Assembly: GCA_945873715.1 (NCBI GenBank)
Contig: CAMCFL010000050.1
Span: forward strand, 1 to 11,392
DNA: 11,392 nt
Direction: 5' to 3'
DNA from: Akkermansia muciniphila
Lineage (GTDB): Bacteria; Verrucomicrobiota; Verrucomicrobiia; Limisphaerales; UBA9464
Shown here: positions 1 through 5,746 of the stretch, one piece after another
How positions within the stretch are numbered: position 1 is the first letter of the stretch
Layout: each line of letters opens with the position of its first letter
Position numbers and translations under genes: made by a program
Notes under the pieces: model-generated
What the model saw: the letters and a program-made list of their open reading frames with translations, nothing else
What the model was told of the DNA's origin: nothing
Database searches by the model: none

Positions 1-194
1 TGCGCCGCCGTTGTGGCCTGGGTTCTGACGCGCGGGTGGTCAAGGTGGTGGGAACCGCCATCGACGCGCAGGCTGCGCTCGGAGCCGGCTGCTCCACGGT
101 CTATTCGCTCCAATCCGATCTGGTGGTGGGAATGGAACCCGTGTCGGACCTCGGCGATCTCGCGGAACGCATCCTAGGCCGCCACCTGGTCTAG
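1..194 (+). CDS. C-terminal fragment of an unidentified protein (weakly glycerate-kinase-like)
   Basis: The reading frame is open from the left edge (first full codon at 3) to a TAG at 192-194, giving about 63 C-terminal residues; the N-terminus lies outside the window. The visible part contains VVKVVGTAIDAQAALGAG followed by a VYSL segment and a final helix (LAERILGRHLV). This loosely resembles the C-terminal end of glycerate kinases, where a V-I-A-L-A-G strand, a G-hydrophobic-F/Y-S-hydrophobic strand and an amphipathic last helix occur in that order. The resemblance is too weak to assign a function. The gene converges on the response regulator at 336-1022, with three hairpins between the two stop codons. 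Confidence 0.6.
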   Translation, partial: RRRCGLGSDARVVKVVGTAIDAQAALGAGCSTVYSLQSDLVVGMEPVSDLGDLAERILGRHLV

Positions 195-197
195 GCT

Positions 198-284
198 CTC
201 CCCGCCCCAAAGACGGGGGAGCCGGCAGCCTGCCGGTCGTTTCTTCCCCACCTCAATCGGGGGGAGGGGCAGCTTGCCCCTCCC
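198..284. repeat. Cluster of three hairpins between convergent genes
   Basis: Three inverted repeats lie between two convergent stop codons. The first is CTCCCC (198-203) with GGGGAG (216-221). The second is CCGGCA (222-227), loop GCC, TGCCGG (231-236). The third is a perfect 10-bp stem, GGGAGGGGCA (262-271), loop GCT, TGCCCCTCCC (275-284). No T-tract follows, so these look like REP-type palindromes that may stabilise or end transcripts from both sides, not classical intrinsic terminators. Confidence 0.7.
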
Positions 285-335
285 TCAAACTTCCTCTCCG
301 TACCGGCGAGCCGCCAGTACCCTCGTTCTCTGGGC

Positions 336-1022
336 TTACCCACCCCCGAACCGGTACCCCACCCCTCGCACCGTCTCCACCAGGTCGGCCGCCACACCCA
401 GCTTCTCCCGCAACCGGCGCACATGCGTGTCCACCGTGCGCACGTCGATCTCGTCGCGTTCACCGTGGGTCCAGACTTCCTGCAGGAGATGTTCCCGGGT
501 CTGGACCCGTCCCCGACGACGCGCCAGAACCGTCAACAACCGGAACTCCGTCGCGGTGATGTCCACGCTGCGACCCCGGACAAGAACACGATGCCCGGGC
601 ACGTCGATGGTCAATTCCCCGAAGGCCAGCAGATCCCCATTGGCCGGCGCGGGATTCTGCCGCTCGATGCTGCGACGGATCCGCAAGACCAGCTCCCGCG
701 GACTGAAAGGCTTGGTGATGTAGTCGTCCGCCCCGAGTTCGAGACCCAGCACCCGGTCCATCTCCGATCCGCGGGCGGTCACCATGACCACCGGGATCCG
801 CTCGGTCAGCGGATCCCGCCGAAGCCGCTTGCAGACCTCGAAGCCGTCCATGTCCGGCAACATCAAGTCGAGCAGGATCAGATCCGGGCCCTCGGTCCGG
901 GCGGATTCCAGAGCAGCGGTTGCCGTGCCGACCCCGACCACGTCGAACCCGGCACCGCGCAGGTGCTGCACCAGCATCTGCCGGATATCGGACTCGTCTT
1001 CGACCACGAGGACCTTCGCCAT
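336..1022 (-). CDS. OmpR/PhoB-family response regulator
   Basis: A 228-residue cytoplasmic two-component response regulator, close to the usual PhoB length. Residues 1-120 form the receiver domain: acidic pocket E8/D9, phospho-acceptor D52 in LLDLMLPDMDG, switch T82 in MVTARG and K104 in YITKPFSPREL. Residues about 130-228 form the winged-helix DNA-binding domain, with the typical ATEFRLL, RTVDTHVRRLREKLG and VRGVGYRF segments. I chose the ATG at 1022 because it gives the standard MAKVLVVEDE start; an upstream in-frame ATG at 1046 would add MTGARSKS. There is no strong Shine-Dalgarno site. No histidine kinase is visible on either side, so it is an orphan within the window and its signal and targets are unknown. 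It is divergent from the prepilin at 1407, with 384 repeat-rich bases between them. Confidence 0.93.
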   Translation of the reverse strand: MAKVLVVEDESDIRQMLVQHLRGAGFDVVGVGTATAALESARTEGPDLILLDLMLPDMDGFEVCKRLRRDPLTERIPVVMVTARGSEMDRVLGLELGADDYITKPFSPRELVLRIRRSIERQNPAPANGDLLAFGELTIDVPGHRVLVRGRSVDITATEFRLLTVLARRRGRVQTREHLLQEVWTHGERDEIDVRTVDTHVRRLREKLGVAADLVETVRGVGYRFGGG

Positions 1023-1114
1023 AGACTTCGACCGTGCGCCAGTCACGGGACCGGATCATGGCAACCTGGTTACATGTCCGTGACTTGGGACATGGGAGTT
1101 CCCAGTTCCGAATC

Positions 1115-1165
1115 GCCAGTTGCCAGAAGGACCAGCCAACCGGAGGAACGAGCTCCGCGAGTCCG
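1115..1165 (+). repeat. Dispersed composite repeat, copy a
   Basis: A 16-base block GCCAGTTGCCAGAAGG (1115-1130) precedes a 25-base motif (1141-1165; consensus CGGAGGRACGARYT then CYRCGAGTCCG). The same two blocks recur at 2193-2231, and in inverted, diverged form at 2383-2445. The 25-base motif alone recurs at 6953-6977. It lies in the non-coding gap 1023-1406 and looks like a degenerate intergenic element. I see no transposase. Confidence 0.65.
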
Positions 1166-1231
1166 TGACGGGTGGCTTAAGACTCCCGGTCATGAGATCT
1201 GGAACTTCTGGAAACGGGCCACTCTCCCATG

Positions 1232-1345
1232 GGGTGCATCTTGAGTTTGGCATGGATGTAGGCCGCCTGCCCTCAGGCGGCGATGTGAGAACGCCCGCTG
1301 AGGGCAGCGGGCCTGCAACGGTGACCACAAACTCAAGATGCACCC
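1232..1345. repeat. 114-bp nested palindromic element (18-bp terminal inverted repeats around two hairpins)
   Basis: The outer arms are the perfect 18-bp inverted repeat GGGTGCATCTTGAGTTTG (1232-1249) and its complement (1328-1345). Inside are two hairpins with 8-bp stems: GCCGCCTG (1262-1269), loop CCCT, CAGGCGGC (1274-1281); and GCCCGCTG (1293-1300), loop AGGG, CAGCGGGC (1305-1312). The inner two-hairpin core is repeated in opposite orientation at 10931-10996. The element fills much of the gap between the divergent regulator and prepilin genes. Its right arm contains the ATG at 1338, an alternative but less likely start for the prepilin. It could be a MITE-like element with a REP pair inside; no coding capacity is seen. 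Confidence 0.8.
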
Positions 1346-1406
1346 TCTCCCGAGCCCCCCGAAACAGGGGCTTGAATCCGAAGCCCCGTCCTCGCCACGA
1401 TCGGGG

Positions 1407-2168
1407 ATGCTCCCCTCGGATTGCACCCGGCTCAGTACACCCAGTCCGGCACGGTACCGGATCCTGGCGTTCACCCTGATCGAACTGCTGGTGGTCATTG
1501 CCATCATCGCGATCCTTGCGGGTATGTTGCTCCCCGCACTCTCGCGGGCGAAATCCAAGGCCATGGCAGTGAAGTGCATCTCCAACCAGAAGCAGGTGGG
1601 ATACGCCTTCATGATGTACGCCGACGACAACCGCGACAACCTGCCGCTCTGCCGCGACTGGGCCTCTTCCGGCGGCAAGGACGGTCGCTACGATGTGTTC
1701 GTCGCCATGACCAATCGGCCGCTCTATCGGTATCAGGGAAGCCCTGAGATCTTCCGATGCCCATCTGACCGCGGCGACATCTTCTCCGACCGGGTCCGGG
1801 GGATCCGGACCACCAATTGCTATCTCCAGTTCGGCAACAGTTACCTCATGGAATGGGCGGCGGATTTCGCCCGCACCAAGAGGGTGACCGGCGACATTGG
1901 CGCCGGGGCGAACACCTACTTCGGCAATTCCATGAAGAGCTCGGAGATCGCCATCAGCCCCGTCAACAAGATCATCCAGGGCGACTGGATCTGGCATCCG
2001 AACCGCGGTTGGACCGAAAACAAGAGTCTCTGGCACAACTACAAGGGCAAGAGCCTCGCCAACGTCCTCTTCGGCGACATGCACGTCGAAGGCTACAAGT
2101 TTCCCACCCGCCCAGATTCCGACCCCTTCTGGAGCGCCGCACCCAACCCCACCAACGCGTGGTGGTGA
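1407..2168 (+). CDS. Type IV prepilin-like protein (N-terminal methylation motif, variant H-x-D C-terminus)
   Basis: A 253-residue secreted pseudopilin-like protein of the abundant verrucomicrobial/planctomycete type. A basic leader (MLPSDCTRLSTPSPARYRIL) ends in A21, then F22-T-L-I-E26, with the mature E5 equivalent and a hydrophobic helix (about 22-45) ending in PALSRAK. The prepilin peptidase site is A|F instead of the commoner G|F. The rest is a globular periplasmic domain. Near the C-terminus, H210 is followed by FGDMH with D224, a longer spacing than the family H-X9-DG motif (13 intervening residues) and with M in place of G. An in-frame ATG at 1338 would add 23 residues but lies inside an inverted-repeat arm, so I prefer 1407; neither has a good ribosome binding site. 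Family members are thought to be surface or secretion-apparatus pseudopilins. The substrate is unknown. Confidence 0.88.
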   Translation: MLPSDCTRLSTPSPARYRILAFTLIELLVVIAIIAILAGMLLPALSRAKSKAMAVKCISNQKQVGYAFMMYADDNRDNLPLCRDWASSGGKDGRYDVFVAMTNRPLYRYQGSPEIFRCPSDRGDIFSDRVRGIRTTNCYLQFGNSYLMEWAADFARTKRVTGDIGAGANTYFGNSMKSSEIAISPVNKIIQGDWIWHPNRGWTENKSLWHNYKGKSLANVLFGDMHVEGYKFPTRPDSDPFWSAAPNPTNAWW

Positions 2169-2192
2169 CCGGGAAGAACCCAGTTTCAAGAG

Positions 2193-2231
2193 GCCAGTTG
2201 CCAGAAGGAATCGGACGGGCTCCGCGAGTCC
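2193..2231 (+). repeat. Dispersed composite repeat, copy b
   Basis: The 16-base block GCCAGTTGCCAGAAGG (2193-2208) is identical to 1115-1130. It is followed by a shortened version of the 25-base motif ending in CTCCGCGAGTCCG (2219-2231). The copy begins 25 bases after the prepilin stop codon, in the 314-base gap 2169-2482. Confidence 0.6.
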
Positions 2232-2255
2232 GCGACCCTTCCCTGAACCTGCGGC

Positions 2256-2322
2256 GCCCACGAATCACACCAATCACACGAAGCCAGCGGTAGGATGGGC
2301 GTTCTTCGTGTGATTCGTGGGC
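2256..2322. repeat. Inverted repeat with a 9-bp duplication in one arm
   Basis: The right arm CTTCGTGTGATTCGTGGGC (2304-2322) is the exact complement of GCCCACGAATCACAC (2256-2270) plus GAAG (2280-2283). In the left arm the two parts are split by an extra CAATCACAC (2271-2279), a near copy of the preceding GAATCACAC. The spacer is 20 bases. It could form a long imperfect hairpin downstream of the prepilin gene. I recall similar CACGAATCACACGAA-type palindromes from intergenic DNA of many unrelated bacteria. Confidence 0.75.
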
Positions 2323-2382
2323 AATCCTCTTCCACGTGCGTCCCCCCCCGTCGGACCCGAGTGAGCTGTCAGCCCGGAGCAT

Positions 2383-2445
2383 CGGACTCGTGGAACTCGT
2401 CCCTCCGGCTCGTCCCTCCCCATTCACATTTCTGTCATCTGGAAA
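2383..2445 (-). repeat. Dispersed composite repeat, inverted copy c
   Basis: On the minus strand, 2407-2383 matches the 25-base motif of 1141-1165 and 6953-6977, and 2419-2408 repeats its first half (GGAGGGACGAGC). Further out, the plus-strand bases TCTGGAAACTGGC (about 2433-2445) resemble the GCCAGTTGCCAG block of copies a and b in reverse. The remainder of the 2169-2482 gap (2446-2482) holds no recognisable promoter or ribosome binding site for the next gene. Confidence 0.55.
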
Positions 2446-2482
2446 CTGGCAACCGGGCTCTCTCCCCTGCCAACCTCCCCCC

Positions 2483-3796
2483 ATGTCCCACCTCTCGATT
2501 CCCCGCAGGACATTCCTGCGTCGCGCAACCGCCGCAGCCGTTGTCTTCCCCATGGTTTCCCGACTTCGCGTCCTGGGTGCCAACGGACGACTGAATCTCG
2601 CCTCCGTCGGGGTGGGCGGGAAGGGTTGGACCGACGTGAACAAGGTTGCCGGCGAGACCATCGTGGGCCTGTGCGACGTGGACTCCGGACGTCTTGCCCA
2701 AGCGGCCGGAAAGTTCCCCTCGGCGAAGAAGTCCGCCGACTGGCGTGCCCTGTACGACGCCCTCGGCAATGGGTTCGATGGCGTGACCGTCTCCACTCCG
2801 GACCACATGCATTTCCCGCCGGCCATGGCCGCGCTCAAACTGGGGAAACACGTTTACTGCCAGAAACCCCTCACCCACACCGTCTGGGAAGCCCGTCAAC
2901 TGACCGAGGCCGCGCGCCGCGCGAAGGTCGCCACCCAGATGGGCAACCAGGGCATGGGCCACGGTCCACTCCGGCGCGAGGCAGAGATCGTCCGGGCCGG
3001 GGCCCTCGGCACCGTCCGCGAAGCCCACCTCTGGACCGATCGTCCCGGCAATTTCTGGAGACAGGGTCTGCAACGACCCGCCCCCGGCGGCGCAGCGCCC
3101 CCTTCTCTCGCCTGGGACTTGTGGCTCGGCGTTGCTCCTCAACGCCCCTACGCCGCCGGCTACCATCCGTTCGCCTGGCGGGGATTCTGGGATTTCGGGA
3201 CCGGCGCACTCGGCGACATGGGATGTCACCTGTTCAACCTCCTCGCCCTGGCCTTCGAGATCCGTCACCCCACCTCGGTCGAAGCCGAGTCTGCCGGCAA
3301 CACCCCCGAGTCGGCTCCCCTGTGGTCCAAGGTCACCTACCAATTTCCCGCCCTGGGGAAGCAACCCGCCCTGAAGGTGGTCTGGTACGATGGCGGCAAG
3401 CGGCCGGCATCGGAGTTGGGCGGCGGAAAGATCACCGACGGAAACGGCGTCATCCTCATCGGGGACCGGGACACGCTGGTGACCTCATACGAAGGCGGCG
3501 GACGCCTCTTGAGTGGCACTCCCCTCAATCAATTCAAGTCCGCCCCCGAGCTCTTCGCCAAGCATTCCGACTGGGAGCAGGGCCACTACAACGAGTGGAT
3601 CGCGGCCTGCAAAGGGGGGCCGAAGGCCCCGTCGAACTTCGAGGTGTCCGGCCCGGTCACCGAGGCCGTCCTGCTCGGGAACATCGCCATCCGCACCGGC
3701 CGGAAGATCCAATGGGATGCCAAGCGCCTGCGGACCGGGGACGCCGGCGCGGATGCCCTCCTCACGAAGAGCTATCCGGCCGGCTGGCGGGTGTGA
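2483..3796 (+). CDS. Tat-exported Gfo/Idh/MocA-family oxidoreductase
   Basis: A 437-residue predicted NAD(P)-dependent sugar or polyol oxidoreductase. The N-terminus carries a twin-arginine signal: SIPRRTFLRRA (R8, R9), then a hydrophobic stretch to about residue 35, so the folded protein is probably exported. The Rossmann fold begins at about 37, with GVGGKG (43-48) and CDVD (64-67). HVYCQKPLTH (123-132) contains the catalytic lysine motif (K128), in the CQKP form common in planctomycete and verrucomicrobial members, where others have EKP. WDFGTGALGDMGCHLFN (236-252) contains the D/H active-site region. An upstream ATG at 2336 is in frame, but the extension runs through repeat DNA, and the Tat signal fixes the start at 2483. 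The substrate cannot be deduced. It is codirectional with the prepilin, 314 bases downstream. Confidence 0.92.
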   Translation: MSHLSIPRRTFLRRATAAAVVFPMVSRLRVLGANGRLNLASVGVGGKGWTDVNKVAGETIVGLCDVDSGRLAQAAGKFPSAKKSADWRALYDALGNGFDGVTVSTPDHMHFPPAMAALKLGKHVYCQKPLTHTVWEARQLTEAARRAKVATQMGNQGMGHGPLRREAEIVRAGALGTVREAHLWTDRPGNFWRQGLQRPAPGGAAPPSLAWDLWLGVAPQRPYAAGYHPFAWRGFWDFGTGALGDMGCHLFNLLALAFEIRHPTSVEAESAGNTPESAPLWSKVTYQFPALGKQPALKVVWYDGGKRPASELGGGKITDGNGVILIGDRDTLVTSYEGGGRLLSGTPLNQFKSAPELFAKHSDWEQGHYNEWIAACKGGPKAPSNFEVSGPVTEAVLLGNIAIRTGRKIQWDAKRLRTGDAGADALLTKSYPAGWRV

Positions 3797-3822
3797 GCGG
3801 GTGCCGACTGAAACCGGGGGGC

Positions 3823-3895
3823 GCGGCCGTCCCCGGCCGCTCAGGCATGTGGAAGAAGGCAGCGGGCGAGGACGCCCGCGGTCCCGGGAGGGACC
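3823..3895. repeat. Three GC-rich hairpins between convergent genes
   Basis: The oxidoreductase stop (3796, +) and the peroxiredoxin stop (3920, -) face each other across three hairpins: GCGGCCG/CGGCCGC (3823-3829 and 3834-3840, loop TCCC); GCGGGCG/CGCCCGC (3862-3868 and 3873-3879, loop AGGA); and GGTCCC/GGGACC (3880-3885 and 3890-3895, loop GGGA). The first hairpin and its next two bases recur exactly at 4631-4650. The second, with its flank, recurs at 7011-7038 and 7241-7268. There is no T-tract. It probably acts as a REP-like transcript end or stabiliser on both strands. Confidence 0.75.
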
Positions 3896-3919
3896 CGATG
3901 CGCCGGGTCCGAGGGAGGC

Positions 3920-4525
3920 TTACTGGAGCGCCTCGTACACCTTGCCGACCATGTCCTTGCTTGGGGTGAGCGTCTTGCCACCCGGCTTCCACTTGGCCGG
4001 ACAGGCTTCGGAAGGATGCTTCGCGAGGTACACGTTCGCCTCGGCCTTCCGCAGCAGTTCGTCGGCGTTGCGTCCGACGTTGTAGAAGTTGATCTCGCTC
4101 GAGACCAGCACGCCGGCCGGGTTGATGATGAACGTGCCGCGCAGCGCCAGACCGGAACCTTCGTCGTACACACCGAACAGCTTCGACACCTTGCCGGTCG
4201 GGTCGGCCGCCAGGGTGTACTTCACGCCGGCCAGCAACTTCTCCGCACCCAACCAGGCCAGATGGGCGAACTTGGTGTCGGTGGAAACACCCACCACTTC
4301 CAGGCCCAACGCGACCAGCGCAGCGTGCTTCTCCGCCAGGTCGGCCAACTCAGTCGGGCAGACGAAGGTGAAATCGGCCGGGTAAAACACCAGCACCGTC
4401 CAGCGCCCGGCCGCCTGGGTGGCGGCGAGGGAGAACTTGCCGAAGTCACCCTGGGCAGGCTCGTAGGTTTCCAATTCGAAGGCGGGCACCGGTTGGCCCA
4501 CGCGGGCAAGGGTCACATCACTCAT
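3920..4525 (-). CDS. ahpC: AhpC-type 2-Cys peroxiredoxin
   Basis: A 201-residue cytoplasmic peroxidase that reduces hydrogen peroxide, alkyl hydroperoxides and probably peroxynitrite. The peroxidatic cysteine is C56 in DFTFVCPTEL, with T53 of the P-x-x-x-T/S-x-x-C motif; the conserved arginine is R129 in LRGTFIINPAG. The resolving cysteine is C175 in SEACPAKWKPG, followed by TLTPSKDMVGKVYEAL, the AhpC-like C-terminus. This is the typical 2-Cys type, which forms head-to-tail dimers. I chose the ATG at 4525 (MSDVTLARVGQPVPAFEL); an in-frame ATG at 4600 would add 25 residues without homology. No reductase partner such as AhpF is nearby, so thioredoxin is the likely donor. GC-rich repeat modules flank the gene on both sides. 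Confidence 0.95.
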   Translation of the reverse strand: MSDVTLARVGQPVPAFELETYEPAQGDFGKFSLAATQAAGRWTVLVFYPADFTFVCPTELADLAEKHAALVALGLEVVGVSTDTKFAHLAWLGAEKLLAGVKYTLAADPTGKVSKLFGVYDEGSGLALRGTFIINPAGVLVSSEINFYNVGRNADELLRKAEANVYLAKHPSEACPAKWKPGGKTLTPSKDMVGKVYEALQ

Positions 4526-4620
4526 GATACAGGATCTGTTTTTAGGTTCGTCCGAAACGTCGCCCATTGAAGTAGCAGCTTCCTGAAATCCCGCAAACAA
4601 CGAGACAGACCTTTCCTCTG

Positions 4621-4685
4621 GCCTCTGGCCGCGGCCGTCCCCGGCCGCTCGGGGGCAGAGGCAATCTTCGGGCGTCCTCGCCCCG
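4621..4685. repeat. GC-rich hairpin module upstream of ahpC
   Basis: GCGGCCG (4631-4637), loop TCCC, CGGCCGC (4642-4648) lies inside an outer stem GCCTCTG (4621-4627) / CAGAGGC (4656-4662). A second stem GGGCG (4670-4674), loop TCCT, CGCCC (4679-4683) follows. Bases 4631-4650 are identical to 3823-3842 on the other side of ahpC, so the gene is bracketed by direct repeats of the module. It lies in the 367-base gap 4526-4892, about 95 bases upstream of the ahpC start. The rest of that gap holds the 4697-4795 inverted repeat and about 100 bases (4796-4892) in which I see no signal. Confidence 0.7.
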
Positions 4686-4696
4686 CCGCCTCACAC

Positions 4697-4795
4697 CAAT
4701 GGGGTCGCGTCTATATTGTTGACCATCTCGAAGTCGACATTCCTGCCCGCACTGGGGTGAGCCCAATAGTCAACAATATAGACGCGACCCCATTG
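4697..4795. repeat. 99-bp element with perfect 27-bp terminal inverted repeats
   Basis: Bases 4697-4723 and 4769-4795 are perfect reverse complements over 27 bases. The left arm contains GGGGTCGCGTCTATATTGTT. The arms are clearly more AT-rich than their surroundings, and a 45-base spacer separates them. No ORF is present. The outer GGGGTC(A/G)-type ends resemble, from memory, sequences found near REP-associated (IS200-like, Y1) transposases, so a non-autonomous element mobilised in trans is plausible. It separates divergent genes: ahpC to the left and the GNAT gene to the right. Confidence 0.85.
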
Positions 4796-4892
4796 TCTCC
4801 CTCCGCCTCACGGACCCGCATGCTCGTCCGAGAGTTTTTGGATCGGTCGTGATGGCTCCGCCGCCCCCCCTTTCGCTAGGCTGGCGGCCGAC

Positions 4893-5399
4893 ATGCCTCC
4901 CACCGATGTCATCATCCGGGCCGTGCAAACCCGGGACGCCGCCAGCGTCGCCGATTGCGTCGATGCCGTGGCCCGTGAACGGCTGTGGCTCGCCGCCACC
5001 GAGGGATTCGGGATCCGTGCCACCGACGATTTCATCCGCGCCAACCTGGTGATCGGGAATCCCCATTTCGTCGCCGCGCTGGCCAACGGGGAGATTGTCG
5101 GGTGGTGCGACATCATCGCGCCGCGCTCGTGGGAGGAATTCCGCCACGTGGGTCAGTTGGGCATGGGCGTCCTGGCTGGTTGGCGCGGCCTGGGCATTGG
5201 CACCGCATTGATGAGCACCGCGCTGGCAGCCTGTCCCGCGCGGGGGTTTCACCGGATCGAACTCGAAGTCTACGCGCACAACACCACCGCCATTGCGCTG
5301 TACCAGCGACAAGGGTTCGTGGAGGAAGGACGCAAGCGCGGCGCCCGGATCCTCGAAGGCGAGGAACAGGATCTGGTGCTCATGGCGCGGAGGACTTGA
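4893..5399 (+). CDS. GNAT-family N-acetyltransferase
   Basis: A 168-residue single-domain GNAT protein predicted to transfer an acetyl group from acetyl-CoA to an amine. Motif A is QLGMGVLAGWRGLGIGTALM (residues 88-107), with the acetyl-CoA pyrophosphate-binding R98-G-L-G-I-G103 loop. Motif B is ELEVYAHNTTAIALYQRQGF (123-142), with N130 and Y137 at the usual RimI-like positions, followed by EEGRKR. Length and layout fit small RimI/RimJ-like or antibiotic-type acetyltransferases, but the substrate cannot be inferred. The ATG at 4893 is the first usable start, because an in-frame TAG lies 18 bases upstream; no clear Shine-Dalgarno site is present. The last 20 bases overlap, tail to tail, a small minus-strand membrane protein gene. 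Confidence 0.9.
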   Translation: MPPTDVIIRAVQTRDAASVADCVDAVARERLWLAATEGFGIRATDDFIRANLVIGNPHFVAALANGEIVGWCDIIAPRSWEEFRHVGQLGMGVLAGWRGLGIGTALMSTALAACPARGFHRIELEVYAHNTTAIALYQRQGFVEEGRKRGARILEGEEQDLVLMARRT

Positions 5400-5547
5400 G
5401 CCATCCCGTCAGCAGCACCCAGGCCAGCAACCCGACATTGATCAGCACGAGCAGGAACAACGACCGGAACAGCCACTTCCGAGCACGCTGCGCCGCCGGG
5501 GTGTCCGGAAGCGGCGGGATCGATTCCTTGGGATCTGAGGAAGACAT
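5380..5547 (-). CDS. Small single-pass membrane protein (55 residues)
   Basis: A short minus-strand frame runs from ATG at 5547 to TGA at 5380-5382. The protein starts MSSSDPKESIPPLPDTPAAQ, a polar, proline-rich N-terminal tail. A basic RARKW cluster precedes a strongly hydrophobic segment of about 22 residues (LFRSLFLLVLINVGLLAWVLL, residues 27-47), and the tail is TGWLKSSAP. The arrangement fits a single transmembrane helix with the N-terminus in the cytoplasm. The amino-acid pattern is protein-like, unlike the arginine-rich shadow frames nearby. I do not recognise the family. It lies 200 bases downstream of hisC on the same strand, past an inverted repeat, and overlaps the GNAT gene by 20 bases. 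No good ribosome binding site is visible. Confidence 0.65.
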   Translation of the reverse strand: MSSSDPKESIPPLPDTPAAQRARKWLFRSLFLLVLINVGLLAWVLLTGWLKSSAP

Positions 5548-5581
5548 TGGGGAGCCGGTCTGAATCTGAAACCCGGAATTC

Positions 5582-5713
5582 TATCCGCAGATGGCGCAGA
5601 TAACGAAGCCGTTTTCCGCCAAATCATCTTCACCCGCGGGGTGAGCCCGCCAATTCGTCTTCGACGCCTCCAAAGGCCTCCTCTATCTGCGGAGTCTGCG
5701 CCATCTGCGGATA
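5582..5713. repeat. Inverted repeat of the ATCTGCGG family between hisC and the small membrane gene
   Basis: TATCCGCAGATGGCGCAGA (5582-5600) and its exact 19-base complement (5695-5713) bound a 94-base spacer. The right arm is preceded by a further ATCTGCGG (5685-5692), giving a tandem of half-sites. The spacer itself contains a smaller palindrome around CACCCGCGGGGTGAG (5631-5645). ATCTGCGG/CCGCAGAT repeats of this kind are, from memory, widespread in intergenic DNA of many phyla. This copy may end hisC transcription. Confidence 0.8.
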
Positions 5714-5746
5714 AAACTCCGGTTCTGAGATTGAAAGGTGAGGCGT

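Noticed and set aside
423..1244. 273-residue plus-strand frame
   Set aside because: It is antisense to the response regulator, whose receiver and winged-helix motifs are unambiguous.
1056..2261. 401-residue minus-strand frame
   Set aside because: It is antisense to the prepilin and also runs through the nested inverted-repeat element; the forward-strand protein has clear family motifs.
2435..3364. 309-residue minus-strand frame
   Set aside because: It is the antisense shadow of the Gfo/Idh/MocA gene and includes upstream repeat DNA.
4600..4600. Upstream ATG as the start of ahpC
   Set aside because: The extra 25 residues do not match the AhpC family, while the ATG at 4525 gives the normal N-terminus.
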